Notes under the pieces: model-generated
What the model was told of the DNA's origin: nothing
Database searches by the model: none
The model's input: the letters and a program-made list of their open reading frames with translations, nothing else
NCBI RefSeq assembly: GCF_001905595.1
Contig: NZ_LIXI01000003.1
Coordinates: 186,001 to 250,000 of the forward strand
DNA from: Streptomyces sp. CB00316
GTDB lineage: Bacteria > Actinomycetota > Actinomycetes > Streptomycetales > Streptomycetaceae
Direction of reading: 5' to 3'
Length of the DNA: 64,000 nucleotides
Position numbers and translations under genes: made by a program
Shown: positions 1-10,017 of the stretch, piece after piece
Layout: every line of letters starts with the position of its first letter
Numbering within the stretch: the stretch's first letter is position 1

Positions 1-90
1 GAAGGGATGCCGGCGCAGCATCCGCAGCTGGGTGCGCCACGGTCCGGTCCAGCCGGTGCGCCGGCCACCGTCAGCGTACGCGGAGGTCAC
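1..90 (-). CDS. N-terminus of unknown protein, cut by window edge
   Basis: A frame opens with GTG at position 90 on the minus strand and runs off the window after 30 codons, beginning MTSAYADGG and reaching RMLRRHPF. Its third codon positions are almost all G or C, as in the real genes nearby. No convincing ribosome binding site precedes the GTG, so the start is uncertain. It lies 54 bases beyond the desaturase stop on the same strand and could be cotranscribed with it. The visible residues are basic and do not identify a family. Confidence 0.4.
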   Translation of the reverse strand, partial: MTSAYADGGRRTGWTGPWRTQLRMLRRHPF

Positions 91-144
91 GGCAGTGGAG
101 TGACGGGCAGGCGGATGGTCGGGCGGGGCGGCGGAGCGACGGCG

Positions 145-1119
145 TCAGGCGCGGCCGCGTGCGATCATCCGCGCCTTGCGGGCGGCGAGCTTCTCGTCGA
201 ACTTCGACGCCTCGCTGTCCAGCCCGCCCATGTACATGCCGAGCTCCTCCTGCGCCTTCATGCCCTCCGGGCCGAGCCCGTCGATGTCCATGACCTTCAG
301 GTAGCGCAGCACCGGCTGGAGCACGTCGTCGTGGTGGATGCGCATGTTGTAGATCTCGCCGATCGCCATCTGCGCGGCGGCCCGCTCGAAACCGGGCATG
401 CCGTGTCCCGGCATCCGGAAGTTGACGACGACGTCACGCACGGACTGCATGGTGAGGTCCGGGGCCAGCTCGAAGGCGGCGCCCAGGAGGTTGCGGTAGA
501 AGACCATGTGCAGGTTCTCGTCGGTCGCGATCCGGGCCAGCATCCGGTCGCAGACCGGGTCACCGGACTGGTGGCCGGTGTTGCGGTGCGAGACACGGGT
601 GGCCAGCTCCTGGAAGGCTACGTACGCGACGGAGTGCAGCATCGAGTGCCGGTTGTCCGACTCGAAGCCCTCCGCCATGTGCGCCATGCGGAACTGCTCC
701 AGCTTGTCCGGGTCGACGGCCCGCGAGGTGAGCAGGTAGTCGCGCATCACGATGCCGTGGCGGCCCTCCTCGGCGGTCCAGCGGTGCACCCAGGTGCCCC
801 AGGCGCCGTCGCGGCCGAAGAGGGAGGCGATCTCGTGGTGGTAGCTGGGGAGGTTGTCCTCGGTGAGGAGGTTCACCACGAGCGCGATCTTGCCGATGTC
901 GGTGACCTTGGACTGGTCCGCCGACCACGCCTCGCCGTCCTCGAAGACGCCGGGGAAGTTCCGGCCGTCGGAGAAGGGGACGTACTCGTGGGGCATCCAG
1001 TCCTTGGCGACCTTGAGATGGCGGTTGAGTTCCTTCTCCACCACCTCTTCCAGCGCGTACAGCAGTTGGGCGTCGGTCCACGCCTTCGAACTGCCGAGGT
1101 GGGGAGAGGTGATCGTCAC
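145..1119 (-). CDS. Acyl-[acyl-carrier-protein] desaturase
   Basis: This is a soluble diiron desaturase that would introduce a double bond into acyl-ACP (stearoyl-ACP desaturase / DesA family). All parts of the four-helix diiron site are visible: TEDNLP (Glu87), EEGRHG (Glu118, His121), a glutamate near 171 in FQELATR, and DENLH (Glu201, His204). No membrane segment is present and the 324-residue length is normal. The start is a GTG preceded by AGGAG in the minus-strand leader. Reducing equivalents must come from a ferredoxin system encoded elsewhere. The promoter region carries three ACCTACG/CGTAGGT half-sites, so control by a TetR-type lipid regulator is likely. Confidence 0.92.
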   Translation of the reverse strand: MTITSPHLGSSKAWTDAQLLYALEEVVEKELNRHLKVAKDWMPHEYVPFSDGRNFPGVFEDGEAWSADQSKVTDIGKIALVVNLLTEDNLPSYHHEIASLFGRDGAWGTWVHRWTAEEGRHGIVMRDYLLTSRAVDPDKLEQFRMAHMAEGFESDNRHSMLHSVAYVAFQELATRVSHRNTGHQSGDPVCDRMLARIATDENLHMVFYRNLLGAAFELAPDLTMQSVRDVVVNFRMPGHGMPGFERAAAQMAIGEIYNMRIHHDDVLQPVLRYLKVMDIDGLGPEGMKAQEELGMYMGGLDSEASKFDEKLAARKARMIARGRA

Positions 1120-1145
1120 GGGGAGCTCCTGGGGACGGGAGAATT

Positions 1146-1178
1146 ACCTACGGCTTCGTAGGTTACGTGACCGTAGGT
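1146..1178. promoter_or_regulatory. Triple half-site operator before the desaturase gene
   Basis: A perfect inverted repeat, ACCTACG-gctt-CGTAGGT (1146-1163), is followed by a third copy of CGTAGGT at 1172-1178. The array sits 27 to 59 bases upstream of the desaturase start, where its promoter should be. TetR-family regulators commonly bind such arms; the regulator is not encoded in this window. Confidence 0.55.
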
Positions 1179-1298
1179 TAAAGCGACGTTAAGGGCAAAG
1201 CCAAGCCCGTCCCCGCGGGCACCCGATTATGCACCGTATGTATCCGGCTCGCGGCGGACTTCGGCGGGCTTCCGCGGGCTTCAGCAGGTCTTCGCAGG

Positions 1299-3584
<2,286 letters not shown>

Positions 3585-3608
3585 ACAGACGACGCTAGGC
3601 GGGATACC

Positions 3609-3631
3609 CGACAGCTTCTGTCGCCTTTTTT
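3609..3631. promoter_or_regulatory. Palindrome with T-tract between ABC-F and UvrA-like genes
   Basis: CGACAG-ctt-CTGTCG (3609-3623) is followed on the plus strand by CC and six T (3626-3631), which looks like an intrinsic terminator for plus-strand transcripts. Read on the minus strand, the palindrome covers the expected -35 position of the UvrA-like gene (-10 TAGCGT at 3592-3597), so it could instead be an operator. Which role applies cannot be decided from sequence. Confidence 0.4.
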
Positions 3632-3651
3632 CGGAGATCTCGCCAGGCCGC

Positions 3652-5283
3652 TCACCGCCCTGCCCGCACCTCCTCGGGAGTCGTGTCCCGCAGCTCCCCG
3701 TCCAGCCGCAGCCACCGGGTGACCCCGATCGCCTCCAGGAACGGAACGTCGTGGCTCGCCACGATCAGCGCCCCCTCGTACGCCTCCAGCGCCTCGGTGA
3801 GCCGCCGTACGCTCGCCAGATCGAGGCTGTTCGTAGGCTCGTCCAGCAACAGCAGCCGGGGCGCCGGGTCCGCCAGCAGCAGCATCGCCAGCGTCGCCCG
3901 GAAGCGCTCCCCGCCCGACAGCGTTCCGGCCGGATGGTCGGAGGAGCCCCCCTTGAAGAGGAAGCGCGCGAGCCGGGCCCGGACGTCGTTGTCCGTCAGG
4001 CCGGGAGCCGATCGCTTCACGTTGTCCGCCACCGACAGGGTGTCGTCCAGCGTGTCCAGCCGCTGCGGGAGGAAGCCCAGAGGCAAAAGCGTCGTCGCCT
4101 CACCCGAGAGCGGGGCGAGCTCACCCGCGATCGTCCGCAGCAACGCCGTCTTGCCCGCCCCGTTGCGCCCGGTCAGCGCGATCCGCTCGGGACCGCTGAC
4201 CGTCAACTCGCCGCGCAGCGGCGGCCCGTAGGGCGGCACCGGATCACGCAGGAGCAGCACATCGTTCCCCGGATGCACCCGTGTCGTCGGCAGTTCGATC
4301 CGGATCTCCTCGTCCTCGCGCACCGCCGACTCCGCCTCATCGAGCCGCTTGCTGGCCTCCGCCAGCCGCTCGGTGTGCAGGATACGGTGCTTGCCGGCCG
4401 ACTCCTGGGCGGTCCGTTTGCGCTGCCCCATCACCACCTTGGGCTCCCGCTTGGTGTCCCACATCTTCTGGCCGTAGCGTCTGCGCCGGGCCAACTTCAT
4501 CCGTGCTTCGGCCAGTTCGCGTTTCTGGCGCTGCACATCCGACTCGGCGGCCCGCACCATCCGCTGCGCCGCCTCCTGCTCGACGGCGAGCGCCTCCTCG
4601 TACGCCGAGAGGTTTCCGCCGTACCAGGTGACCGAGCCCTCGCGCAGATCCGCGATCCGGTCGACCCGCTCCAGCAGCTCCCGGTCGTGGCTCACCACGA
4701 GCAGCGCCCCGGTCCAGGAGTCGACCGCGTCGTACAGCCGCTTGCGGGCGACCGCGTCCAGGTTGTTCGTCGGCTCGTCCAGCAGCAGTACCCCGGGGCG
4801 GGCCAGGAACAGGGCGGCCAGCCGCAGGAGCACGCACTCGCCCCCGGACATCTCCCCGACCGCGCGGTCCAGGCCGATGTGGCCGAGCCCGAGCCCGTTC
4901 AGGGCGGCGTGGGCGCGCTGCTCCACGTCCCAGTCGTCGTCGATCACCGCGAAGAGCTCCTCGCGTACGTCACCGGCCTCGACGGCGTCGATCGCCGCCC
5001 GCCGGTCGGCGATGCCCAGTACCTGCTCGACCCGCAGCGCGGTGGCCAGGGTGACGGTCTGCGGCAGGTACCCGAGGCCGCCACGGATCCTGATCTCGCC
5101 CTCCAGCGGGGCGAGTTCACTGGCGATCAGCCGCAACAGGGTCGATTTGCCGCACCCGTTGAGGCCGATGAGGCCGGTGCGTCCGGCGCCCACGGTGAGG
5201 TCGAAGTCGGAGAAGACCTCGGTGCCGTCGGGCCAGGAGAAGGAGAGGGAGGTACAACTGATATGGGTGTCGGACGTAGACAT
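3652..5283 (-). CDS. ABC-F family ATPase, probable ribosome-protection protein
   Basis: A soluble twin-ABC protein with no membrane segments, typical of the ABC-F class, which acts on the ribosome; some members protect it from antibiotics. The first ATPase domain has Walker A GLNGCGKST (about 40-48), signature MSGGECVLLRL and Walker B LLLDEPTNNLD. The second has GRNGAGKTA, LSGGERFRATL and LLLDEPTNSLD. A basic, charged helical linker rich in Arg, Lys and Glu separates them. The ATG at 5283 is preferred over an upstream ATG at 5346 because GGGAGA precedes it and alignable sequence starts there; this gives 543 residues. It is followed by a UvrA-like gene. The long leader with a hairpin hints at antibiotic-dependent control. 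Confidence 0.88.
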   Translation of the reverse strand: MSTSDTHISCTSLSFSWPDGTEVFSDFDLTVGAGRTGLIGLNGCGKSTLLRLIASELAPLEGEIRIRGGLGYLPQTVTLATALRVEQVLGIADRRAAIDAVEAGDVREELFAVIDDDWDVEQRAHAALNGLGLGHIGLDRAVGEMSGGECVLLRLAALFLARPGVLLLDEPTNNLDAVARKRLYDAVDSWTGALLVVSHDRELLERVDRIADLREGSVTWYGGNLSAYEEALAVEQEAAQRMVRAAESDVQRQKRELAEARMKLARRRRYGQKMWDTKREPKVVMGQRKRTAQESAGKHRILHTERLAEASKRLDEAESAVREDEEIRIELPTTRVHPGNDVLLLRDPVPPYGPPLRGELTVSGPERIALTGRNGAGKTALLRTIAGELAPLSGEATTLLPLGFLPQRLDTLDDTLSVADNVKRSAPGLTDNDVRARLARFLFKGGSSDHPAGTLSGGERFRATLAMLLLADPAPRLLLLDEPTNSLDLASVRRLTEALEAYEGALIVASHDVPFLEAIGVTRWLRLDGELRDTTPEEVRAGR

Positions 5284-5349
5284 ACAGATCTCCCGTGTAC
5301 GTCGGGGAATTGAGCTGAGGACGGCTGAGGAGCTGAGATCGCACACGGG

Positions 5350-5477
5350 CGCCTTTGGCCACGAAAGGCGTGGCGGCGCTGCACGGTGCGGGGGACCTCA
5401 GATCAGCAACGTCCTTCTCCGATCCGACGATGACAGGAACAGTCACGAAGGTAGGACCGGGGCGCATATCCCGGCAA
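5350..5477 (-). promoter_or_regulatory. Candidate promoter and hairpin leader of the ABC-F gene
   Basis: On the minus strand a TTGCCG (5472-5477) and TACCTT (5448-5453) pair with an 18-base spacer would start a leader of about 155 bases. The leader contains a perfect 7-bp stem, CGCCTTT-ggccacg-AAAGGCG, at 5350-5370. Upstream of the hairpin a GGAGAAGG is followed by the minimal frame TTG CTG ATC TGA. Short coding leaders plus hairpins are known for inducible ABC-F genes; here the arrangement is inferred. Confidence 0.35.
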
Positions 5478-5543
5478 CGGGTTTTCCGGCCGGTGGCCGG
5501 CGGTTGTGTGGCCGCGCGGCTCAAGGGATCAGCGGGCCGCCGC

Positions 5544-5960
5544 TCAGCAGGCGCCACCGAGCAGATCGGTCAGGTTCCGGTCCAGCTCCAGATAGCGGTA
5601 CTCGTCACCCACCGGCACCAGCTCCTGCGCCCGCTCCAGGAAGTGGCGCAGCTCCGCCGTGCGTACGTGGACCATGGCGATGCCCTCGGCCGCGTGGAAC
5701 TCCAGCACCGTTCGCTCGTACCCGAAGGGCCTGACCCGGACGTCCCCCTCCCCGGCGGGCGTGTCGACCCCCGCCGTCAGCAGCTCACGGGAGAACTCCC
5801 AGGACACCTCGGTCCCCTCCAGGGTCGCCGGGGCCGGGAACGCCATCCGCACGGCGAAGGGGTCCTTGCGGTCGTAACTCAGAGTGGCCGGCAGGGTTTC
5901 CATCCGCGGGGCGGACGCGACCATGCGGGCCTGCACGGACTGCTCGATAACGCTGGACAA
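5544..5960 (-). CDS. ssgD: SsgA-like sporulation and cell-wall protein (probably SsgD)
   Basis: The protein belongs to the SsgA-like family found only in morphologically complex actinomycetes, which guides cell-wall synthesis, septation and wall-lytic enzymes. Family features are visible: LSYDRKDPFAV, VSWEFSRELL, GDVRVRPFG and the C-terminal YRYLELDRNLTDLL. A TTG at 5960 with GGGAG six bases before it gives 138 residues, the usual length; an ATG at 6035 would add an unrelated extension. The paralogue is named from remembered synteny with SCO6722, so the family is certain but the letter less so. The 209 bases upstream contain no other gene. Confidence 0.75.
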   Translation of the reverse strand: MSSVIEQSVQARMVASAPRMETLPATLSYDRKDPFAVRMAFPAPATLEGTEVSWEFSRELLTAGVDTPAGEGDVRVRPFGYERTVLEFHAAEGIAMVHVRTAELRHFLERAQELVPVGDEYRYLELDRNLTDLLGGAC

Positions 5961-6169
5961 GACCTGCTCCCTCTCGCGGCTGGGTGAACGGTTCCCGGCA
6001 TTGGAGTAGACGACGGAGCGCGTCGATCCGTGCACCGGCGGGTGGCGTGAGCTGCGTCACCGCCCACGCCCCGCCTCTCCTCCGCGCTCTCCTGCCCTCC
6101 TGCCCGGTTCTCGGCCGCGCACCCTGAACGGCGTGCGTTCCCGGCTGGAGGGAGCGTGGTCCGCCCAAC

Positions 6170-6472
6170 CTACTGGCTGGGCAACTCCTGCTTGAACGGA
6201 GCGAGTTCGGGTACGGTCCTGGTCGCGATGAATTCGGTGATCCGGTAGGCGCAGACCCCGTGCGCGGCGAAGGGGTCGGCCGCGGCGATCTCCTCGATCC
6301 GCTCCCGGTCGTCCCCGACGGCGAGGATCACCCCGCCGTCCCGGGGGTTCTTACGGCCGGACGCGATGAAGACGCCTGCCGCGTACTGCTCGTCGAGCCA
6401 GGCGATGTGCTCCTTCATCAGCGCGTCCGCGCGCTCGACGGGAGCCGTGTAGGTCAATTCGAGTACGAACAT
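6170..6472 (-). CDS. YciI-family protein
   Basis: A 100-residue single-domain protein beginning MFVLELTYTAP. It has the alpha/beta dimeric ferredoxin-like fold pattern of the YCII family: a conserved HIAWLDEQY helix, FIASGRKNP, an AVGDDRER segment and DPFAAHGVCAYRITEF. YciI-like domains have a putative His-Asp active site, but most have no assigned reaction. Its ATG is only 52 bases from the divergent endonuclease V start. The sequence before it has a TAGCCT and no ribosome binding site, consistent with a leaderless mRNA. Confidence 0.8.
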   Translation of the reverse strand: MFVLELTYTAPVERADALMKEHIAWLDEQYAAGVFIASGRKNPRDGGVILAVGDDRERIEEIAAADPFAAHGVCAYRITEFIATRTVPELAPFKQELPSQ

Positions 6473-6524
6473 GATCGCCAGGCTACGGGACCGGGGCGCC
6501 CGGGAACCGCCTAAGCTGCTGGTC

Positions 6525-7217
6525 ATGACGACACAGCCCACCCCCGCCCATGAGACCCCCGCAGACGAAGCCGAGGGCCGGGCGATCCAGGACCGCCTGC
6601 GCGGCCTCGTGGTGCTGGACGAGCCGGGCCCGGCGCCCGGGACCGGGCTGGTGACCGGGGTCGACGTGGCGTACGACGAGGAGAAGGACGTCGTCGTCGC
6701 GGCGGCCGTGGTGCTGGACGCCGAGACGCTGGAGACCGTGGACGAGGCCACCGCGGTCGGCACGATCACCTTCCCGTACGTCCCCGGGCTGCTGGCCTTC
6801 CGTGAGATCCCCACCGTGCTGGAGGCCCTGGAGTCGCTGACCGTCGACCCCGGCGTCGTCATCTGCGACGGGTACGGCCTCGCCCACCCGCGCCGCTTCG
6901 GGCTCGCCAGCCACCTGGGGGTGCTCACCGCTCTGCCCGTGATCGGCGTCGGCAAGAACCCCTTCACCTTCACGTACGAGGCCCCCGGCCCCCGGCGCGG
7001 CGACTTCTCCCCGCTGGTGGACGGCGACGAGGTGGTGGGCCGGGCGCTGCGCACCCAGGAGAACACCAACCCGGTCTTCGTCTCCGTCGGCCACCGGATC
7101 AGCCTCGACAACGCCTGCGCCCACACCCTTCGCCTGGCCCGCCGCTTCCGCCAGCCGGAGAGCACCCGCCGGGCGGACGCGCTGTGTCGGCAGACCCTGC
7201 GGGAAGCGACCGCCTGA
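6525..7217 (+). CDS. nfi: Endonuclease V
   Basis: Deoxyinosine 3' endonuclease, which nicks DNA near deaminated adenine to start repair. Diagnostic motifs are the first catalytic aspartate in VTGVDVAY, FPYVPGLLAFRE with its glutamate, and ICDGYGLAHPRRFGLASH with the second aspartate, then PVIGVGKNPF. The 230-residue length is typical. ATG at 6525 is chosen because homologous sequence starts just after it. TAAGCT at 6512-6517 places the transcription start close to the ATG, so the message is probably leaderless. It is divergent from the YciI gene across 52 bases. Confidence 0.92.
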   Translation: MTTQPTPAHETPADEAEGRAIQDRLRGLVVLDEPGPAPGTGLVTGVDVAYDEEKDVVVAAAVVLDAETLETVDEATAVGTITFPYVPGLLAFREIPTVLEALESLTVDPGVVICDGYGLAHPRRFGLASHLGVLTALPVIGVGKNPFTFTYEAPGPRRGDFSPLVDGDEVVGRALRTQENTNPVFVSVGHRISLDNACAHTLRLARRFRQPESTRRADALCRQTLREATA

Positions 7218-7249
7218 GGGCCACCGCCCTCCGCCAATTTCGACTGAGT

Positions 7250-7261
7250 ATCCGTACGGAT
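7250..7261. promoter_or_regulatory. 12-bp palindrome before a small membrane protein gene
   Basis: The perfect palindrome ATCCGTACGGAT ends 34 bases before the ATG at 7296, between nfi and the small gene. Its position suggests an operator or promoter element; no factor can be named. Confidence 0.3.
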
Positions 7262-7295
7262 GGCGTAAAGCGATCGTGCTGGGCAGGCTGAAAGC

Positions 7296-7439
7296 ATGAA
7301 CACTTCTCGCACAGCTGTCCGCCCCATGCCCCTCGACCCCGCTCAGCGCCGCATGGCGCTCGGTATGGCGTTCGGCGGGGTCGTCGGCCTCGTCTGGCTG
7401 GGCGCGATGCTCTACACGCTGGCCGACTGGATCTTCTAG
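7296..7439 (+). CDS. Small single-span membrane protein, 47 residues
   Basis: A short frame starting MNTSRTAVRPMPLDPAQRR and ending in DWIF. Residues 20-42 form one hydrophobic segment (ALGMAFGGVVGLVWLGAML) after a basic N-terminus, so the protein probably sits in the membrane with its N-terminus inside. Codon positions show normal Streptomyces bias. It stands alone between nfi and a convergent reductase gene that ends 16 bases away. No function is known; a stress or membrane micro-protein is possible. Confidence 0.6.
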   Translation: MNTSRTAVRPMPLDPAQRRMALGMAFGGVVGLVWLGAMLYTLADWIF

Positions 7440-7455
7440 ACCTTCGCCCGGCCCC

Positions 7456-8646
7456 TCACCGCACCGCCGCCACCCGGAAGCGCAGCCCCGCCGCCGTCAG
7501 GCGCTCCAGCAGCGCATCGCCCATCGCCGTCGCCGTGGTGACCTGGCCGGAGGTCTCCGGGAGGTTGTCCAGGGCGAGGCAGAGGGCCGACTCGGCCAGG
7601 ATCTTGGCCGTCTCGTCGTAGCCCGGATCGCCGCCGGACACCTCGGTGAAGACCCGCCGGCCGCCGCCTTCCCCGACGAAGCGGACGCTGAACCAGCTCC
7701 GCTTGCGGCGCTCCGCGTCCGGCCCCTGCCCCGCCTCGTACCGCCCCATCAGCCACTCGCGTACGGGCCTGACCTGGGCCGCGGCGACCAGCGCACCGAC
7801 CGCCGCGGGCCCGCCGAGGGCCATCGGCAGGGTCTTGACCGAGGCGAAGTGGCGGTAGCGGAAGTCGGGGCCGTACCGCTCGAGCGCCCGCGCGGAGCGG
7901 CCCACGACCGCGGGGTCCACGGTAGGCAGCGGCAGCGCCCAGGTGCCGGTGGCCCCGTTGAAGTGCGGGGATCCAGCCGGGGTGCGGACCCGGCGCCCCA
8001 CCTGGCGGGGCTCGTACAGGCGCCGCTCCCGGGCGGCGAGCAGCATCTGCGGGCCGCGGCCCATCGCGGTGAGCGCCGAGGCGAACGTACCGCCGGAGAA
8101 GACGGCGTTGCTGCGGACGAAGCCGTCGACGGTCAGCGGCACACCCTCCGGCAGCTGCTTGACCGTGAAGTACGCCCCCAGGTCATGGGGTACGGCGTCG
8201 AAGCCGCAGGCGTGCACGATACGGGCGCCCGTCTCCCGGGCCCGCGCGTCATGGCGCACATAGGTCAGGTCGATGAACTCCGCCTCGCCGGTGAGGTCCA
8301 GGTAGTCCGTCCCGGCCTCGGCGCAGGCGGCGACCAGCTTCTCGCCGTACAGGATGTACGGGCCCACGGTCGTGGCCACCACCCGTGCGGATCCGGCGAG
8401 TTCACGCAGGGCGTCCTCGTCGTCCGCGTCGGTCTCCAGCAACGGCAGCTCGGCGCAGCCCGGCTCGATAGCGGCGAGCCGTTCGCGCAGCCGTTCCAGC
8501 TTGGTGCGGCTGCGGCCGGCCAGCCCCCAGCGCAGCCCTTCGGGGGCGTGTGCCGCCAGGTACTCCGACGTGAGCACCCCCACGAACCCGGTGGCACCCA
8601 AAAGGACGACGTCCAGGGGGCGTGCGGCCCCGTTCTGCCTGTTCAC
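7456..8646 (-). CDS. Saccharopine-dehydrogenase-like NAD(P)-binding reductase
   Basis: A 396-residue member of the saccharopine dehydrogenase / trans-acting enoyl reductase family. The Rossmann motif GATGFVGVLTSEYL is at the N-terminus, followed by GLAGRSRTKL and the family block TVGPYILYGEKLV, then DYLDLTGE and HACGFDAVPHDLG. Relatives include a trans-acting enoyl reductase of mycobacterial lipid synthesis, but the substrate here is unknown. The start is GTG at 8646 with GGAGG upstream. It is divergent from the fatty-acid degradation operon and shares a 229-base regulatory region, so a lipid-related role is reasonable. Confidence 0.85.
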   Translation of the reverse strand: MNRQNGAARPLDVVLLGATGFVGVLTSEYLAAHAPEGLRWGLAGRSRTKLERLRERLAAIEPGCAELPLLETDADDEDALRELAGSARVVATTVGPYILYGEKLVAACAEAGTDYLDLTGEAEFIDLTYVRHDARARETGARIVHACGFDAVPHDLGAYFTVKQLPEGVPLTVDGFVRSNAVFSGGTFASALTAMGRGPQMLLAARERRLYEPRQVGRRVRTPAGSPHFNGATGTWALPLPTVDPAVVGRSARALERYGPDFRYRHFASVKTLPMALGGPAAVGALVAAAQVRPVREWLMGRYEAGQGPDAERRKRSWFSVRFVGEGGGRRVFTEVSGGDPGYDETAKILAESALCLALDNLPETSGQVTTATAMGDALLERLTAAGLRFRVAAVR

Positions 8647-8779
8647 GAGTACCTCCGGGGGCGAGGGGCGGGTGGAGACGTGGCAGGCAGGCTAGCGGAG
8701 GGGGTCGGCGGGTCTGCGGCCGGGCGGGGCGTGGGCGTGGAACGTCCGGCGGGGATGCGAGAGGATCGAGGAAAGAACT

Positions 8780-8862
8780 AAGCGCTTGCTCGGCCAGGGG
8801 GGTTGTGCGGAGCGGGACGTGTTCTTAGCATCATTGATGTTACATCGGTTGTGTCACACTCC
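8780..8862. promoter_or_regulatory. Palindromes in the promoter region of the fatty-acid degradation operon
   Basis: Two palindromes lie between the divergent reductase and CoA-transferase genes. AAGCGCTT (8780-8787, within CTAAGCGCTTGCT) resembles sites of TetR-type lipid regulators. GATGT-T-ACATC (8836-8846) overlaps a weak promoter pair, TTGATG (8834-8839) and CACACT (8857-8862). The assignment to any regulator is inference. Confidence 0.35.
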
Positions 8863-8875
8863 TGGGGGCTCGCGG

Positions 8876-10009
8876 ATGGCAAGGACCGGGCACGGCCCGC
8901 TGACAGGAATCCGGGTCGTCGAGCTGGCGGGGATCGGCCCCGGACCGTTCGCGGCCATGCTGCTGGCGGACCTCGGAGCCGACGTGGTACGCGTCGACCG
9001 GCCCGGCGGAGCGGCCCTCGGCATCGACCCCGCGTACGACATCACCAACCGCAACAAGCGCTCCGTCCTCGTCGACCTCAAGGGCGAGGACGGCGCCGAC
9101 CGCGTCCTCGACCTGGCCGAACGCGCCGACATCCTCATCGAGGGGTACCGCCCCGGCGTCGCCGAACGGCTCGGCGTCGGACCCGCCGCCTGCCTCGCCC
9201 GCAACCCGAAGCTGGTCTACGGGCGGATGACCGGCTGGGGCCAGGACGGGCCGCTGGCGCAGCGGGCCGGGCACGATGTCGCGTACCTCGCGCTCACCGG
9301 CACCCTCTCCATGATCGGCAAGCCGGACGAGCCGCCCGTGGTCCCCGCCAACCTGGTCGGCGACTACGCGGGCGGCTCGCTCTACCTCGTCGTCGGGGTC
9401 CTCGCCGCCCTGCAGCACGCCCGTACCCCCGGCGGCGCCGGCCAGGTGGTGGACGCGGCGATCGTCGACGGCGCCGCCCACCTCGCCTCGATGATCCACG
9501 GCATGCTGGCCGCCGGGAGCTGGCAGGACCGGCGCGGCGCCAACCTGCTGGACGGCGGCTGCCCCTTCTACGGCACCTACACCACCTCCGACGGCGGCCA
9601 CATGGCGGTCGGCCCGCTGGAGGGGCAGTTCTACGCCGAGTTCATCGGCCTCCTCGGCCTGGCGGACGCCTTCCCCGACAGGTGGGAGCCGGCCCGCTGG
9701 GACGAGCTGCGCGCCGCCTTGGCCGAACGCTTCGCGACGCGTACGCGGGCGGAGTGGACCGAGGTGTTCGACGGCACCGACGCCTGCGTGGCCCCCGTCC
9801 TCTCGCTCCGTGAGGCGCCGCACCACCCGCACCTCGCCGCCCGCTCCACCTTCGTCGAGCACAGCGGCATCACCCAGCCCGCCCCCGCCCCGCGCTTCTC
9901 CGCCACCCCCGTCTCCGTCCGCAGCGGCCCCGCACGGCCGGGCGCCGACACGGACGCGGTCGCCGCCGACTGGGACGTACCGGGGCTCCGGCCCACCCCT
10001 CACGACTAG
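8876..10009 (+). CDS. CoA transferase / alpha-methylacyl-CoA racemase family protein
   Basis: A class III CoA-transferase (CaiB/BaiF, alpha-methylacyl-CoA racemase branch) of 377 residues. Hallmarks are GIRVVELAGIGPGPFAAMLL with DLGADVVRVDRP, the NRNKRSVLVDLK block, and VDAAIVDGAAHLASM. Racemase members carry catalytic His and Asp residues, and HDVAYLALTGTL is present, so epimerising 2-methyl-branched acyl-CoAs for beta-oxidation fits best. That would suit a Streptomyces with iso/anteiso fatty acids. ATG at 8876 follows a GGGGG stretch. It is the first gene of an operon with an acyl-CoA dehydrogenase (8 bases on), thiolase and FadB. Confidence 0.88.
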   Translation: MARTGHGPLTGIRVVELAGIGPGPFAAMLLADLGADVVRVDRPGGAALGIDPAYDITNRNKRSVLVDLKGEDGADRVLDLAERADILIEGYRPGVAERLGVGPAACLARNPKLVYGRMTGWGQDGPLAQRAGHDVAYLALTGTLSMIGKPDEPPVVPANLVGDYAGGSLYLVVGVLAALQHARTPGGAGQVVDAAIVDGAAHLASMIHGMLAAGSWQDRRGANLLDGGCPFYGTYTTSDGGHMAVGPLEGQFYAEFIGLLGLADAFPDRWEPARWDELRAALAERFATRTRAEWTEVFDGTDACVAPVLSLREAPHHPHLAARSTFVEHSGITQPAPAPRFSATPVSVRSGPARPGADTDAVAADWDVPGLRPTPHD

Positions 10010-10017
10010 GAGGCCCC

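Noticed and set aside
5117..5557. Extended minus-strand frame through the ABC-F leader
   Set aside because: It is out of frame with the ABC-F protein and has no conserved content beyond the short leader. Only the minimal four-codon frame is kept as speculative.
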